DNA from: Prostheceraeus crozeri
Taxonomy: Eukaryota > Platyhelminthes > Polycladida > Euryleptidae
Length of the DNA: 64,000 bases
NCBI GenBank assembly: GCA_907163375.1
Contig: CAJQUW010013623.1
Location: 310,001-374,000 of the forward strand
Direction of reading: 5' to 3'
The notes under the pieces are model-generated. The model had not been told where the DNA came from and did not search any database. It saw only the letters and a list, made by a program, of their open reading frames with translations. Position numbers and translations under genes: made by a program. Position 1 is the first letter of the stretch. Every line of letters starts with the position of its first letter. Below are positions 22,378-32,224 of the stretch, piece after piece.

Positions 22378-23968
22378 TTAGTGATTTGATGTTATCTGAC
22401 GAAAATGAAGTGTTAAGACAGTACGACCACCAATGAATTGAATAGGATTACCACTATCATCATAGATACCAAATTTGCAATCGGATAATCGTGATACATT
22501 GACTGGAATGTATACCTTGTTCAGGAACTCCTTGTGCATGGTCACACCGAAGTCGCCACTGTCAATAGGAATATATCTTAAAAGGGGAACCATTTGACCA
22601 CCAACTTGTGTTGAATGGATAAAGTTAGTCTAAATGTAAAAGTGATTGATATTCATATCGAGCAAGGATGTTGAGCCACAAACTTCTCGTCGTAGAATAT
22701 GTCACGTTTGAATCCTAAAATCTTTGTCAACTCTTTTGAAATGTGAATGACCGTTTTACCATGTACACTGATACAGAATGTATTTGCTTTAGGATCATAG
22801 TCAAAATGATATGAGTATAGATTTGATACACCCTTGTTCAAGTATGTACAAACATCATAGCCATTGCTATAATGCTTTGGAGGTATCGGTAACTTTTTAT
22901 TTGGCTTCCATGTAAGACTGGGACGTAAAACAGGGTCTGTGCGTTTGAAATAAAGGACCATTCGGCAATCGGATCGCTGTTCAGATGTTATTTTCACATT
23001 CCCCCATTCATGGTGTGACCACAAGACGTCTGTATTCAAAGAGAGCAAATCGCGAAATTTAGAATTGATGTGAACAAATCCAATGTGTGAATGCTCATAA
23101 TCATTTCGGAAATCAATCCTTGCTTTATTGTGTACTCGAGTGATGGACATAGATAATCCATTTATTTCATTTACCTGTTTGATCAAGTCATCAACAGTAC
23201 CAGATTTAAAAAGCACAAAGCGCTCATGCATGCGATCAAGGGGAAGAAGGGTAATATTAATTTTTTTCCTGTGCCAATTTGGATATTTCTTAATCTACTT
23301 TGATACTTTCATGGACACTTGAGCTCTCAAAGGGAAGGCACCGCCTCCAAAAGATTCAATATCTTTTGCAGAGGCCCACTCACATAAAATCCATGGGAAA
23401 TAGTAGTCGGTCTCATGTAGAGGGTAACTATATGTAGATTTGGATCCATTTGCCAGAACCATAGATCCTTTGCCAAATCATTCATAACATTCAATAGGCG
23501 TTGAATTTTCATATAATAGTATGATTGCTCTAAACGATGACGGAATGATGGGTTTGTAGGTTGTTTCCATTTCAGGGGTGAAGCATTTTTAGCAATGGGT
23601 ATGTCTGCATCTGCAGTGATGATTAAAGTAGGACCATTTACAATCTCATCAACAGCTCGCTTTCCCCGACGGCTGTTTACTGTAGGAATAGAATTCCACT
23701 CAGCTGCATGTTCATTCAAGTTGTAGGTATGTACTTTATCATTTCGCTCTAGTTTTGGAAAGTACAAGTCTTGATTCGTTGCAGTGCCTAATGTAATCTC
23801 TTCATTTGCAATGGTTCTTATATTATTCACATAGCTCAAATCTTGCAGGGCCACTTCCCAATCACCATTTAAGTCAATCGGCTGTGTTAAATCAGTCTCA
23901 AACTCGGCAGCTGTATTTTCATATCGCTCAGGTTGAGCATTACTGCGAAACACTGCTGTAAACTCCAT
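22378..23968 (-). pseudogene. penton-like minor capsid protein region (Polinton 1 fossil)
   Basis: In Polintons the minor capsid protein is a single jelly-roll that forms the fivefold vertices. The N-terminal part shows the family's opening strands: a conserved pattern of an extended strand, then an acidic-to-hydrophobic run ending DLNGDWEVALQDLSYV, the standard 'G-x-WEV-x-L' signature of these proteins. The C-terminal end shows DDSGNPIQFIGGRTVLTLHF, also characteristic. The middle is consistent in length. The region is broken (about two breaks). It follows the nuclease gene on the same strand and likely was expressed late with the capsid protein. Confidence 0.72.
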
Positions 23969-23998
23969 GTTAAAGTATCAACATAAAGCGTCGTTTGC

Positions 23999-24565
23999 TT
24001 AGGCATTATGTCGCATGACATAACGAACTGCTGCTTTCAATCTGTTCACAGTAGGCACTTTCTGTCGTCCTAGGAATTTGCTTAAGAGTGATTGCCCTTT
24101 CACATAATGCACTCCCCTAAGTATGGTTGTGCCGCCTTCTTTCATATTGCGATAGTTGATACAACCAAATATGACTTGATATCTTGGTTTTCTACGTTTA
24201 AAATCTGTAAGGGTATGAAATATTTCACGTTTTATTGATGAGCTCACACGGCAGCTATTTTTTAATTCCATTGCAATGCGACGTACAGGATTGATCAAAT
24301 CGATGCCACCTACAGGTGATCGCTTAAAGCCATAATCTGTTAACACCATTTCCCACGCATGACCCATTCGCTGACGTAAAATCTGTAGTTTGTAAGCATG
24401 ATTTTGCCGAGGATCGGCTATGCCGGAAAGAATTACATCTTCAATAGGTCTTGTTGCATGAATAGGTGATTTGATGAGACGAACTGCATCATCTAATCCT
24501 CGTCCCGCTAATGTTACTATTGCAAATGATAATAGGATGATCAATCTCAATATGACTTCATCCAT
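23999..24565 (-). CDS. PD-(D/E)xK-like nuclease with hydrophobic N-terminus, 188 aa
   Basis: The middle of the protein shows D89 in VGGIDLINP followed eleven residues later by MELKN (E100-x-K102), the arrangement of a PD-(D/E)xK nuclease core. The following SSIKREIFHTLTDFKRRKP and YQVIFGCINYR match the helix and strand that come next in restriction-type nucleases of large DNA viruses. Residues 5-20 form a hydrophobic segment (ILRLIILLSFAIVTLA) like a signal peptide or anchor, which is odd for a nuclease. The gene reads whole. It lies between penton-like and plus-strand genes. The role could be resolving genome ends or degrading competing DNA; both are inference. Confidence 0.6.
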   Translation of the reverse strand: MDEVILRLIILLSFAIVTLAGRGLDDAVRLIKSPIHATRPIEDVILSGIADPRQNHAYKLQILRQRMGHAWEMVLTDYGFKRSPVGGIDLINPVRRIAMELKNSCRVSSSIKREIFHTLTDFKRRKPRYQVIFGCINYRNMKEGGTTILRGVHYVKGQSLLSKFLGRQKVPTVNRLKAAVRYVMRHNA

Positions 24566-24612
24566 TTCTTATGAATGTTTTGCTTAAACGAGATGACTAA
24601 GCAAACGTTTCG

Positions 24613-24963
24613 ATGTGTCCAAAACTAACCATGATTGCCAAGCTCTCTTCTCAGTGTCACGTTACGTGGAAGGCTCGACGCATTACCTTTTACGATACTC
24701 ATCGACAAGTTAATATAAGTTTATCCCCTTTTCAAATGGATGACCTCCACGATGCTTTACATATCATGCATCATCCAATGTACTATATCCCTCTAGGTGG
24801 ACGTCTCTTCATTATTCGACGAGATTTCATTGCTCTTCATGATCAATATGGTGCTATACATTTTACATCCTCAAGTTGGAACAAGTATAGAGAACGTATA
24901 CATCCTCGCATCATGACTTACCTTCAACAAACCAACACTCATAAGCATGAATGTGACAAGTGA
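24613..24963 (+). CDS. conserved-looking Polinton 1 protein, 116 aa (PC4-like?)
   Basis: This plus-strand gene has a compact beta-rich N-terminal half (VTWKARRITFYDT, then NISLSPFQMDDLHDAL). The pattern, four strands followed by 'L-S-x-x-Q-x-x-x-L', is reminiscent of PC4-type single-strand DNA-binding domains, but the match is weak. The C-terminus is His/Lys-rich. It is followed by a poly(A) signal at 25045. The start is the first ATG after the divergent nuclease gene, leaving 47 bases between the two starts, so they share a short bidirectional promoter. Confidence 0.5.
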   Translation: MCPKLTMIAKLSSQCHVTWKARRITFYDTHRQVNISLSPFQMDDLHDALHIMHHPMYYIPLGGRLFIIRRDFIALHDQYGAIHFTSSSWNKYRERIHPRIMTYLQQTNTHKHECDK

Positions 24964-25044
24964 ACAATGTCTTCTTAACCTATTCATGTTTGATGACTAA
25001 ATACAACCTATTCAATCACATCATCTACTTTTCCATTGAAGTAT

Positions 25045-25050
25045 AATAAA
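25045..25050 (+). terminator. poly(A) signal, plus strand
   Basis: AATAAA about 80 bases after the 116-residue gene. Confidence 0.55.
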
Positions 25051-25074
25051 GAAAACAAATTTTAATCGTACATA

Positions 25075-25080
25075 TTTATT
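25075..25080 (-). terminator. poly(A) signal, minus strand, overlapping the protease gene end
   Basis: AATAAA on the minus strand overlaps the last codons and stop of the protease gene. With the plus-strand signal at 25045 it makes a compact pair for two convergent transcripts. Confidence 0.5.
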
Positions 25081-25537
25081 GAAGGCTTTTATAAAAGTTA
25101 CGAATGCGCTTTTCATTGACAAGAGTATCATGTGAAAAATGTTTACAAATGTCATGTAAAGAGTCATAATGTAGTCGTTGCATTACAAAGTAGAGGGCAT
25201 AGGCTCCACATGTTGAAGACACGGGATGTTGATAGGCCAAAGCATTGCGAATCCATTTTCGTGAATGTCGGTTCATGAAACGTGTGACATAATCACAGTT
25301 TGGTAAGGCCAATGAATCAAAGATTTCGCCGCAATAGTTTTTATCAATAAACAAAACTTTCCAGTGTTTGCCGGGTAAGAGTGCTGTATCAGTATTCATG
25401 ATAATGAATGAGTGTGGTTTTGGTAAAACTGTGGGCATATTATTAATGGAAAACACACCTCGAAATGCTGCAACAGTGCGTTCATCACCATGTTCTTGAA
25501 CGACTCTCTCTAGCTCTGCATCAGATAACCAACTCAT
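25076..25537 (-). CDS. Ulp1/adenain-type cysteine protease, 153 aa (Polinton 1)
   Basis: In Polintons this enzyme matures capsid proteins. The catalytic set is in order: H58 in GKHWKVLFID, D74 in EIFDS, Q103 in AYQHP (oxyanion) and C110 in SSTCGAYALYF. Spacing and flanking residues match adenovirus-protease relatives. Length is typical. Its ATG overlaps the stop of the capsid protein region as TAATG, a tight coupling that implies co-expression. The gene reads whole. Confidence 0.88.
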   Translation of the reverse strand: MSWLSDAELERVVQEHGDERTVAAFRGVFSINNMPTVLPKPHSFIIMNTDTALLPGKHWKVLFIDKNYCGEIFDSLALPNCDYVTRFMNRHSRKWIRNALAYQHPVSSTCGAYALYFVMQRLHYDSLHDICKHFSHDTLVNEKRIRNFYKSLQ

Positions 25538-26812
25538 TAACTTGTATAAGAAGCGGAAACGTCACGTAGTCTGTTAATTCGAATGGTGGAATCGAACACA
25601 GCATAGATGAGTACATTGACTGTTTTCGTCAAATCTTTTCCAAAGAAGAATTCTAGTTTAAGACCCTTCGTGGCTGTACCCGGACGATAAGAAGCACCTG
25701 CTTCATTGTTTGCTGTCAAATCAAATGCATAAAGTGTATAACCTTCAGCAAATTCATCATAAGTCAAACCATTGGTGTCATCGGTATTCCAGTATTTAAA
25801 GGTCTCCATAGTATTTTGATATGAGCGAGAATAATGTCCATTAGCGAAGTCTGGGCAAAAAGGAGTACCAGGAATGCAATCAGTATCGCGATACAATCCG
25901 ATTTGATTTAAACCAAAGTGTTCAAAGTTGAGGGGATTCTTCGATATATTACCATTGTATGCATCATTTGCAATCAATCCCACAATGATCATTTTTGGTG
26001 ATTGTATAGGAAACAAACTATCTTTAACAAAGCTCTTTTGCGCACGAGGAATGGTGAAACTATGGATCTCAGTATGATTTGCATCATAAAGAGCATCATA
26101 CTTCTTCAAACCCATCTCGTGACCATTAATCACCGAAGGATTCACTGTCATTCGTCGCACATAAAGTCTAACACTTTCAAACACAATCTTAAATTCAGTC
26201 TTTGCTCCATAAGAATTCAATACAAATTTAGGATCGTTCGGTAAGAGATGAGCTCGCATGTCTACTTTTGACATTAAGAAACGTGATTGACGGAAAAAGT
26301 CCAAGTACAGGAGACCATATAATTCACACACCCTACTTTCTGCAGTCCACTTTTCACGAGTGACAAATCCCTTGTTTTTGTCACTATCAAATTTACCAGC
26401 TTCATCTTTACACCAACCCATAACAGCCATGTGACTCTTTTGTGCTTGTGGCTGGAACTGCATGACTGTTGAAAAATAACCGAGATAGGAATAACTGTGT
26501 TCACCACCTTCAACCCGAGTTTCACCAATGGTCAATGATACATCCTTGAAGAGCGTTGCTATTGCCAAGTTATTCACGGCTACTTTGTCCTTCTCGTCAA
26601 GGTTTGTCCTTATTTACTATCTTAAACTTAACATGTAGATTGATGTCATTTACATCGATGTACTCAGCATCATTTCCTGGTACTAAAAACTCAATGACAC
26701 TACCAGAATCAATACTTGTCTGTGGATAACGAATGGATACATAATTTCTAATGATATGCGTCTGTATAGGTGTTCTATCAAATAAGCAAAGGGATGTGGT
26801 TTTACATTCCAT
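25537..26812 (-). pseudogene. double-jelly-roll major capsid protein region (Polinton 1 fossil)
   Basis: This protein would form the hexon-like trimers of the particle shell. The N-terminal part has the family opening (SLCLFDRTPIQTHI, then VIEFLVPGNDAEYIDVND), and downstream parts include ESVRLYVRRMTVNPSV, LNFEHFGLNQIGLYRDT and LYAFDLTANNE, all recognisable as Polinton capsid signatures. About one break is present. It directly precedes the protease gene and follows the basic core-like gene, the usual Polinton order. Confidence 0.85.
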
Positions 26813-26814
26813 AC

Positions 26815-27203
26815 TTAAAACAGTCCACGTCGTCTGCGTTTGCTAGGAGGTATACGAGATGCTCTTCGCTTACGTTTGCCTGAAGTAGAGAGTGGATTGA
26901 TATGACTGATGACAGACCTGATACCAGCCTTAGCGACATTCTTCAAACGCTGTATTCCATGACGCTTTAGCGATTCATGAATCGGCAATCTTCCTGAAAG
27001 CGCATCACTTGCTACATCTGCTGCTAATCCTAAGCTTCCTTTAAAGCTGATTTTCCCACATTTGCGATAGTGGGGAGCATCATACCTTTGACAGCACCCA
27101 ATAGACTACCCCCTTTTTGACGTCTCGATCCAGCATAAACTGGAAAGCCAGCTACATGACTAGCATAGGAGGGGGCAAAATAAAACGTCGAAGTTTGATC
27201 CAT
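26815..27203 (-). pseudogene. small basic virion-core-like protein region (Polinton 1 fossil)
   Basis: The N-terminal part reads MDQTSTFYFAPSYA and contains a Gly/Leu-rich SLLGAVKGMMLP. The far end is very basic (GKRKRRASRIPPSKRRRR) and ends GLF. Small basic proteins of this kind lie beside the capsid gene in Polintons and may package DNA, like adenovirus core peptides. The region appears broken (about one break). The functional role is inference from context and composition. Confidence 0.5.
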
Positions 27204-27213
27204 ATATATTTAT

Positions 27214-28279
27214 TTATTTATATTTACACAATTCATTACTTTGCTTAGGACGAATCCAACTGTTCATTGAATTTGGATAGCCAGCCCATTTCACCAGGCT
27301 CCACTTTTCCCCTTGTCGCATTTGGTGGCGAAGTATCTTTTCAACCATGTAGTCATCATCTTCTTTGGTGATGGGTGTTATCTCATGACGATAAAAACTC
27401 CCTTCAATCTCTTCACCATGATAATCACGAAGCTTGTAGGTAGTGGGCTTGAATTTCTTGTTAACCTCAGAGACAGTAAATATTTCTTCCGTCCAATTGG
27501 GAAGATATCCTTTCGCAAACACGCTTTTCACCTTGGAAATGCGAACTTTGTCACCAACCTGAATGTCACGTTTACCTTGTGATGGTTGCTTGCGTTTAGC
27601 ATTGATTTCACGGATTGTATCCACCATCTCTGGAGTTATGTCAGCAGGTTTGTGACCAATCATACGATGAACAATGATTGTAAGCGTGTACAGTATCTTG
27701 TAATACATCTGTCCACTTTTGTGTTACTTTTGCAGTGAAATAGCGCCATAGGCGAGTTTTCAGTGTACGGTTAAAGCGCTCGACCACTGCAGCCTTGTAT
27801 GCACTTTTCACACTAAACAGCTCAATGTTTTGTTCTCGAAATAAAGCACACACATGTCTGTTTTCAAACTCTTTCCCTTGATCAGTCTGAATACGTGTGG
27901 GAATGCGTCCTTCACTGAAAATATTTTGGAAAGCCTCGGCCACTTCTTCACCACGCTTTGTCTTGAGTGGTTGAATCCAAGCATAACGAGAAAATAAGTC
28001 AATGACAGTTAGGAGAAAGCGATAGCCTTTATTCTTTTTAGCTAATAAAGAAACATCAGTCAAATCTGCTTGCCATTGTTCATCATTATCATGAACGATA
28101 TAAGAACGAGTAGGATAACGTTTTCGAGCTTGTGTGTGCAATGTATATGCAGGTTGAGCTTTTAACCATCTCTTCACTTGTTTCTGTGAATAACCACTTG
28201 CTTGTGACAACTTTTTCACTGAAGCATAACCTGCATAATGCTTTGGGTTATAGTAAATTGATTTCAGATGTTCATCCAT
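27214..28279 (-). pseudogene. RVE-family integrase with chromodomain (Polinton 1 fossil)
   Basis: The retroviral-type integrase inserts Polinton DNA into chromosomes. The catalytic D-D-E core is visible: WQADLTDVS, then RIQTDQGKEFEN, then AAVVERFNRTLK. Upstream is an HTH-like segment (SGYSQKQVKRWLKAQP). Downstream are an SH3-like segment (VGDKVRISK, TEEIFTVSEV) and a C-terminal chromodomain (YMVEKILRHQ, WSLVKWAGYPNSMNSW). This is the expected architecture for arthropod Polintons. About one break lies between core and tail. Confidence 0.9.
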
Positions 28280-28481
28280 CGTCTATTAAGAGGGATTGTT
28301 TATTTGCCTCAAAATATCAGTCTTTTTCTCTGCTAGGGTCTGCGTTTGTGTTTGAGACCTGCTTTTGCTACTTTTTTGAGCCGTCTCGTATGAATCACTT
28401 TTACAACATATACTTAAGCAGTTCAATGACAAATGAATGTTTGCCAATTCTGAACATGGGATGCAAAATAGCTTCTTCATA

Positions 28482-29120
28482 TTAGAAGTCTGTGATAAAA
28501 TCAAATGATGGATAACGTGTTGAAGGTTTTGGTATACGCTTCGGCGACCTCTTGGGTGTTTTCAAAGTTCGCTTGATTCTCTTTTTAGGTCTCTCTACAC
28601 TTTGCAACTTTCTCTTCCTAGGTGTAGAATCATTTTCCATTTCCTGTAAGGTATCACGACTAAGAATTGCCTTTGGAACATTGAATTTCTTCATACCTTT
28701 TAGAAAGAAGTCCCACCCTGTAGGTATAAAGTGACGACGACGATCACGAACAGCATGATTAATTAAATCTTCCGCTCTTGAGTCTCTAATGACTCCACCA
28801 TCATCACCTACCACTTCACGTGATTGAGTGATTTTCAAGTTGGGTTCGAGACTTCGATATAAGCTCAGTGCGCGATTGCGATAGGGTGAACCAAGCGAAA
28901 GATCATTGCGAATTTTTTCTTTCAATTGTTTCATTTCTTCTCAGGTAGAACTCTGCTTTATCAAACGATCATATGGATTTTTACTTTGTACAGCTTCTTG
29001 TTCATATTGCTGATTAAGTTGTAACATCTGATTTTCCCAAGGTTGTTGAACACTCGGCATTGCAGTCAGATGTATATATTCTTCTTGTGGAATAGCAATC
29101 ATGCGTTGAAAACCACTCAT
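28482..29120 (-). pseudogene. uncharacterised conserved Polinton protein region (fossil)
   Basis: The N-terminal part reads MSGFQRMIAIPQEEYIHLTA, a pattern I associate with an uncharacterised protein located between integrase and ATPase genes in many Polintons. The rest contains a helical region (IRNDLSLGSPYRNRALSLY), a central HAVRDRRRHFIPTGWDFFLK and a very basic tail (PKKRIKRTLKTPKRSPKRIP). The tail suggests nucleic-acid binding or nuclear location. Its ATG overlaps the ATPase stop as ATGA. About one break is present. No function is known to me. Confidence 0.5.
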
Positions 29121-29738
29121 AACAATTTATATATGATCATGGGTTTCTCAAAGAGATGACTGCGTAAGCGATAATCCTCAGGACAATCCTGGGTAAAGTC
29201 CAAAAATAAATAATTACCGGGTTTTTCCGTAGCAGCCTCAAATACTTCAATTAAGGCTTTTGACTTGCGAGGAAGAACTTGTCGAGATAGGAATTCAACT
29301 TGACTTTTATCGCGAGGATCTTTTAAAGATGATGTAGTAATGTGTGTTTAGACTTCGAGTCTGTGCTTCCTATCCACTTGGAAAAAGATTTTGCATAATA
29401 AAAATGATAAAGCATGGTTTGTGATGAGCAGCCTTGGTAAACATAGCAGTTACTTCTTGTGAGTTCTTACTCTCATTAAGTAAATCATCAAGAATGATTA
29501 TATCATAGGGTTGAATATCAGCAGTGCTGATAATCCCCGGTTGAACCAAGAAACCCTTACCAACCAATTCGCGATGTAAGTTATGTTGATAAATTCCATA
29601 GCACCAAACAACACGATTCGGTATGCAGTCAAAAATCTCATTACGACGCTCCAACAATTGCAGTGTTAAATATGTCTTCCCACTATGAGAGGGTCCTACG
29701 ATACACATAGCGCGATTACAGCCTAAACGGAAATCCAT
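29117..29738 (-). pseudogene. FtsK/HerA-type packaging ATPase region (Polinton 1 fossil)
   Basis: In Polintons this A32-like ATPase drives DNA into the capsid. The Walker A motif is GPSHSGKT near residue 15 and the Walker B motif is DIIILDDLL, followed by a sensor region (FIIFIMQNLF). It lies upstream of the conserved MSGF-type gene with an ATGA overlap, which points to a shared transcript. About one break is present. Confidence 0.85.
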
Positions 29739-29777
29739 GTTGATTTTGATGAAAATTCATACCATTTAACTTAGTAT

Positions 29778-30179
29778 CTATCCATTAATGGCTTTATTCG
29801 CGAGAGCGCCAGCTAATCCTCCCAAAGCAGGACCGGCAGCTGTCATGATGATAGGCGCTAAAAGTGGTAAGAAGCCACCGCGCTGTGATAATAGTTTGCG
29901 CTTTGTAGGAATTGATGTTTTTGGATTGCTCAAGCTGCGAAGAACTTTACCATGCCTGGCAATTGCATTGGCCTTTTTGCTATTTAATGTCATATAACGC
30001 ACTTTTCGTATTTCCGCACACATTTTACGAATGAAGGCATTGTTTGCCAGCTTCATTGCATCACATCGATGAGATGGCTTTAATTTTAATAAGCGACGAA
30101 GCGTGAGACAGAATTTTTTGTTTGCATTTGATTGACACTTTTGTCTGCGTGAATAGTGAGATGAACGACGTCTAGCCAT
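29778..30179 (-). CDS. pVI-like virion protein, 133 aa (Polinton 1)
   Basis: The first half is very basic (MARRRSSHYSRRQK, LRRLLKLKPSHR). It is followed by KRKLLSQRGGFLPLLAPII, then an Ala/Gly-rich hydrophobic segment (AAGPALGGLAGALANK). The 'K-L-L-x-Q-x-GGFLP-L-L-AP' stretch is a recurrent signature of small Polinton structural proteins with an amphipathic, membrane-active segment, likened to adenovirus pVI. The gene reads whole and lies 40 bases upstream of the ATPase. A core or membrane-lytic role is inferred. Confidence 0.62.
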   Translation of the reverse strand: MARRRSSHYSRRQKCQSNANKKFCLTLRRLLKLKPSHRCDAMKLANNAFIRKMCAEIRKVRYMTLNSKKANAIARHGKVLRSLSNPKTSIPTKRKLLSQRGGFLPLLAPIIMTAAGPALGGLAGALANKAING

Positions 30180-30210
30180 TTTTACAGGAGGATGTTAGAG
30201 TTTTCTTTGC

Positions 30211-30573
30211 TTAAACACGACAGCAGCGTCGAAACATCACCTTCGTAAACGCAATGAAATAGAGGAAGACATTGAGTACAGCACTAGTAAAAAGCAATAC
30301 ACTGAGAACAGCCACAGTACCAGTAGGATAGTCAGAAGCAGATACATGTGTGGGTAGCTGTAATGTATCATTCAGTGAGGTACTATAGTTCAACGGAAAC
30401 AGTTCAGCTGTGTCGTTTGCTGATATGTTATGAGCCAGACATGAACAATCTGTTTGTATGACGATGTTTGTAAAGTTTAATGCCCTTGCATCAATTGTGC
30501 TTAAGTGGAAAAGGCTTCCCATAAGCAACGTGTAGAATACATAACTCCAAGCAAGGTAATGAAAGAAGACCAT
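30211..30573 (-). CDS. type I membrane glycoprotein, ~121 aa (Polinton 1 accessory)
   Basis: No family recognised. From the ATG at 30573 the protein begins with a hydrophobic leader (WSYVFYTLLMGSLFHLS), then a short ectodomain with several N-glycosylation sequons (NFT, NIS, NDT, NYS, NDT) and cysteines, then a single hydrophobic span (VAVLSVLLFTSAVLNVFLYF) and a short basic, Cys-containing tail (RRCCRV). Such a layout suggests a surface or secretory-pathway protein. I preferred this start to the longer frame because the leader then sits at the N-terminus. It follows an overlapping small frame and the RING gene. Confidence 0.55.
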   Translation of the reverse strand: MVFFHYLAWSYVFYTLLMGSLFHLSTIDARALNFTNIVIQTDCSCLAHNISANDTAELFPLNYSTSLNDTLQLPTHVSASDYPTGTVAVLSVLLFTSAVLNVFLYFIAFTKVMFRRCCRV

Positions 30574-30805
30574 GATGTAACAGTGATGAAAGTGTATTCG
30601 TAAACTGATTTGGTTTAAAATTATAAGATAGCATATAGTCAACATCTTCACAGTTTGCGTGAATGATGATTGCATTACTCAAACGATGTATCATCTCTCT
30701 ACAATCACTGGATGATAATAGTTTTTCGAACACAAGAATCCACTGCCTTGTATAATCATGCTTTCTCTTTTCAATGAGACGGTGATACAGTGGTGTCACG
30801 GTCAT
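30491..30805 (-). CDS. hypothetical Polinton 1 protein, 104 aa
   Basis: Unrecognised. Residues ~10-55 look helical (HDYTRQWILVFEKLLSS, then REMIHRLSNAIIIHANC), which could be a small helical bundle; the tail overlaps the start of the membrane glycoprotein gene. It begins 39 bases after the RING gene on the same strand, so an operon-like group is possible. Coding status is uncertain because of the overlap. Confidence 0.35.
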   Translation of the reverse strand: MTVTPLYHRLIEKRKHDYTRQWILVFEKLLSSSDCREMIHRLSNAIIIHANCEDVDYMLSYNFKPNQFTNTLSSLLHHGLLSLPCLELCILHVAYGKPFPLKHN

Positions 30806-30843
30806 AGATGACTGTTTTAAATTCGACTAGGATTGCATCAACA

Positions 30844-31356
30844 TCATTTATATACATTGACTCTTGAAATGATTTCTTGATCACAGATGGGACACAACAT
30901 AGTTTCCAAAGGTACATAGCACATAGAACACATAACAGAATGACAACATGGTAAAAAGAGAAGGGACCGCTCCCTTTTAAAACACTCAACGCAGTTCCGT
31001 TCACATAACAATCTAAACGTCTCCTCTTCCAATTTCTTTCTAAAGTCACTTTCATTGGTAGAGTTACTTGACAAATCAGTTGCAAATGTCACTTTTTTCT
31101 TTTTCACTCCAGATCGCACCAATTTCATCCCATTTTCACTATCATTACATTGCAGCATGGAAAAATCCTCTATCCATCTTCGACCCAAATGATGATTCAT
31201 AGCATGCTCATCTAGATCCATTAGTCTTTCAACTAAAGCGCCAGGTTTAATATTTTCATTTACATTTGTAACACTTTCTATAGCCTTCAACGAATAGCCA
31301 AGCTCGCTTGCTACAGACCATGAAGTTGGGAAACGAATGCAACTTTTCATCTTCAA
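30844..31356 (-). CDS. IAP-like RING-finger protein, 170 aa (Polinton 1 accessory)
   Basis: The C-terminal ~50 residues form a RING finger of the inhibitor-of-apoptosis type: C122-x2-C125, C137-x-H139, C143-x2-C146 and C155-x2-C158, with the flanking FLPCCHSVMC and CPIC typical of IAP RINGs, and a short tail after the last cysteine as in that group. The N-terminal part (SVASELGYSLKAIESV) resembles a UBA-type helix bundle, often found before IAP RINGs. There is no BIR domain. The likely role is ubiquitin ligation that blocks cell death, by analogy with baculovirus and cellular IAPs. The gene reads whole. The IAP resemblance is strong for the RING and weaker for the N-terminus. Confidence 0.75.
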   Translation of the reverse strand: MKMKSCIRFPTSWSVASELGYSLKAIESVTNVNENIKPGALVERLMDLDEHAMNHHLGRRWIEDFSMLQCNDSENGMKLVRSGVKKKKVTFATDLSSNSTNESDFRKKLEEETFRLLCERNCVECFKRERSLLFLPCCHSVMCSMCYVPLETMLCPICDQEIISRVNVYK

Positions 31357-31911
31357 ATAATTTCAAATTGATCATGAGTGTCAGGAATGGACACTCAGTT
31401 GAATATGCTTGATATGACTTGTACACCTTTGACAGTATTGATGACTCTGTGTAATCTAATACTTTACTTTCACAAACATGAGTTGTAGTAAAAACTAGTT
31501 GACTACACTAACGCTTACATTTATATTACATTTTTATTTATTTATTTTGACTAGACTTACGAATAAACGTCATGATCAAACTTTCTAACTATACATCAAC
31601 CTGTGCTGCAGTAAAACTTTTACAAATCATGATACACTTTCTGACGACACTGACAGGAGCTTGTTCATTAGCGAAGAGAGAAGTTTGTGATGTGTTGCGT
31701 GTGACGCATGAATGTCCTCCCTTCATTCCATTCATCATTTATTCTTCCCCTCTGCATTCCATATCCGAAGATATGTAGCGGGCTTGGGACCGCTTTAGCT
31801 GCATTAGAAGGTAGCCCTTAAGAGGGCTCATGGGCCGTTCCCAACGAAGGGTGATGAAAGAATGTGTTGCATGTATGAAAGTTGATCTTACGTTTTTAAA
31901 AAGACTACCAT
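31357..31911. other. non-coding gap inside Polinton 1
   Basis: About 555 bases between the RING gene and the rightmost gene. One plus-strand frame (31572-31778) with a hydrophobic middle is open but has no support. GC-richer words near 31780-31850 (GGGCTTGGGACCG, AAGAGGGCTCATGGG) may be regulatory or a foreign insertion. Confidence 0.4.
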
Positions 31912-32187
31912 CTAACTTGGGTGGGACTGGCCGATCCTGCTGAGAGAGACTCTTAGTCTCTCTATGTCAGCGGCATCGACCTCCTCTACTACCACCCGAC
32001 TATCAGAGGGCGGTATATAGCCCCACTCTGTTGAATCGGTATCATCATCAACAGCCGATGAAGCAATTCGAGCAAGATTGTTATAAATCCTTTCTCGCTC
32101 TTCAACCCGCTGAAACTCTTGAAATAGATTTCTCGGCTTCAGTCGAGGCTTGTCAGGAGAGCTGACTAGAGTGTTCGGCGTCTGCAT
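31912..32187 (-). CDS. small acidic protein at the right end of Polinton 1, ~91 aa
   Basis: No family recognised. From the ATG at 32187 the protein starts MQTPNTL, has a helical FQEFQRVEERERIYNNLARI stretch, then an acidic region (DDDTDSTEWGYIPPSD) and a helical tail. I preferred this ATG over an upstream one because a TATA box lies 38 bases before it. Placement next to the element end, a TATA box and an M-x-TP start mirror the gene at 21719-21928, hinting at paired terminal (early?) genes. Confidence 0.5.
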   Translation of the reverse strand: MQTPNTLVSSPDKPRLKPRNLFQEFQRVEERERIYNNLARIASSAVDDDTDSTEWGYIPPSDSRVVVEEVDAADIERLRVSLSRIGQSHPS

Positions 32188-32224
32188 GATGGAGTATAAA
32201 ATGAAGTTGTGAGAGAAGACGCGG

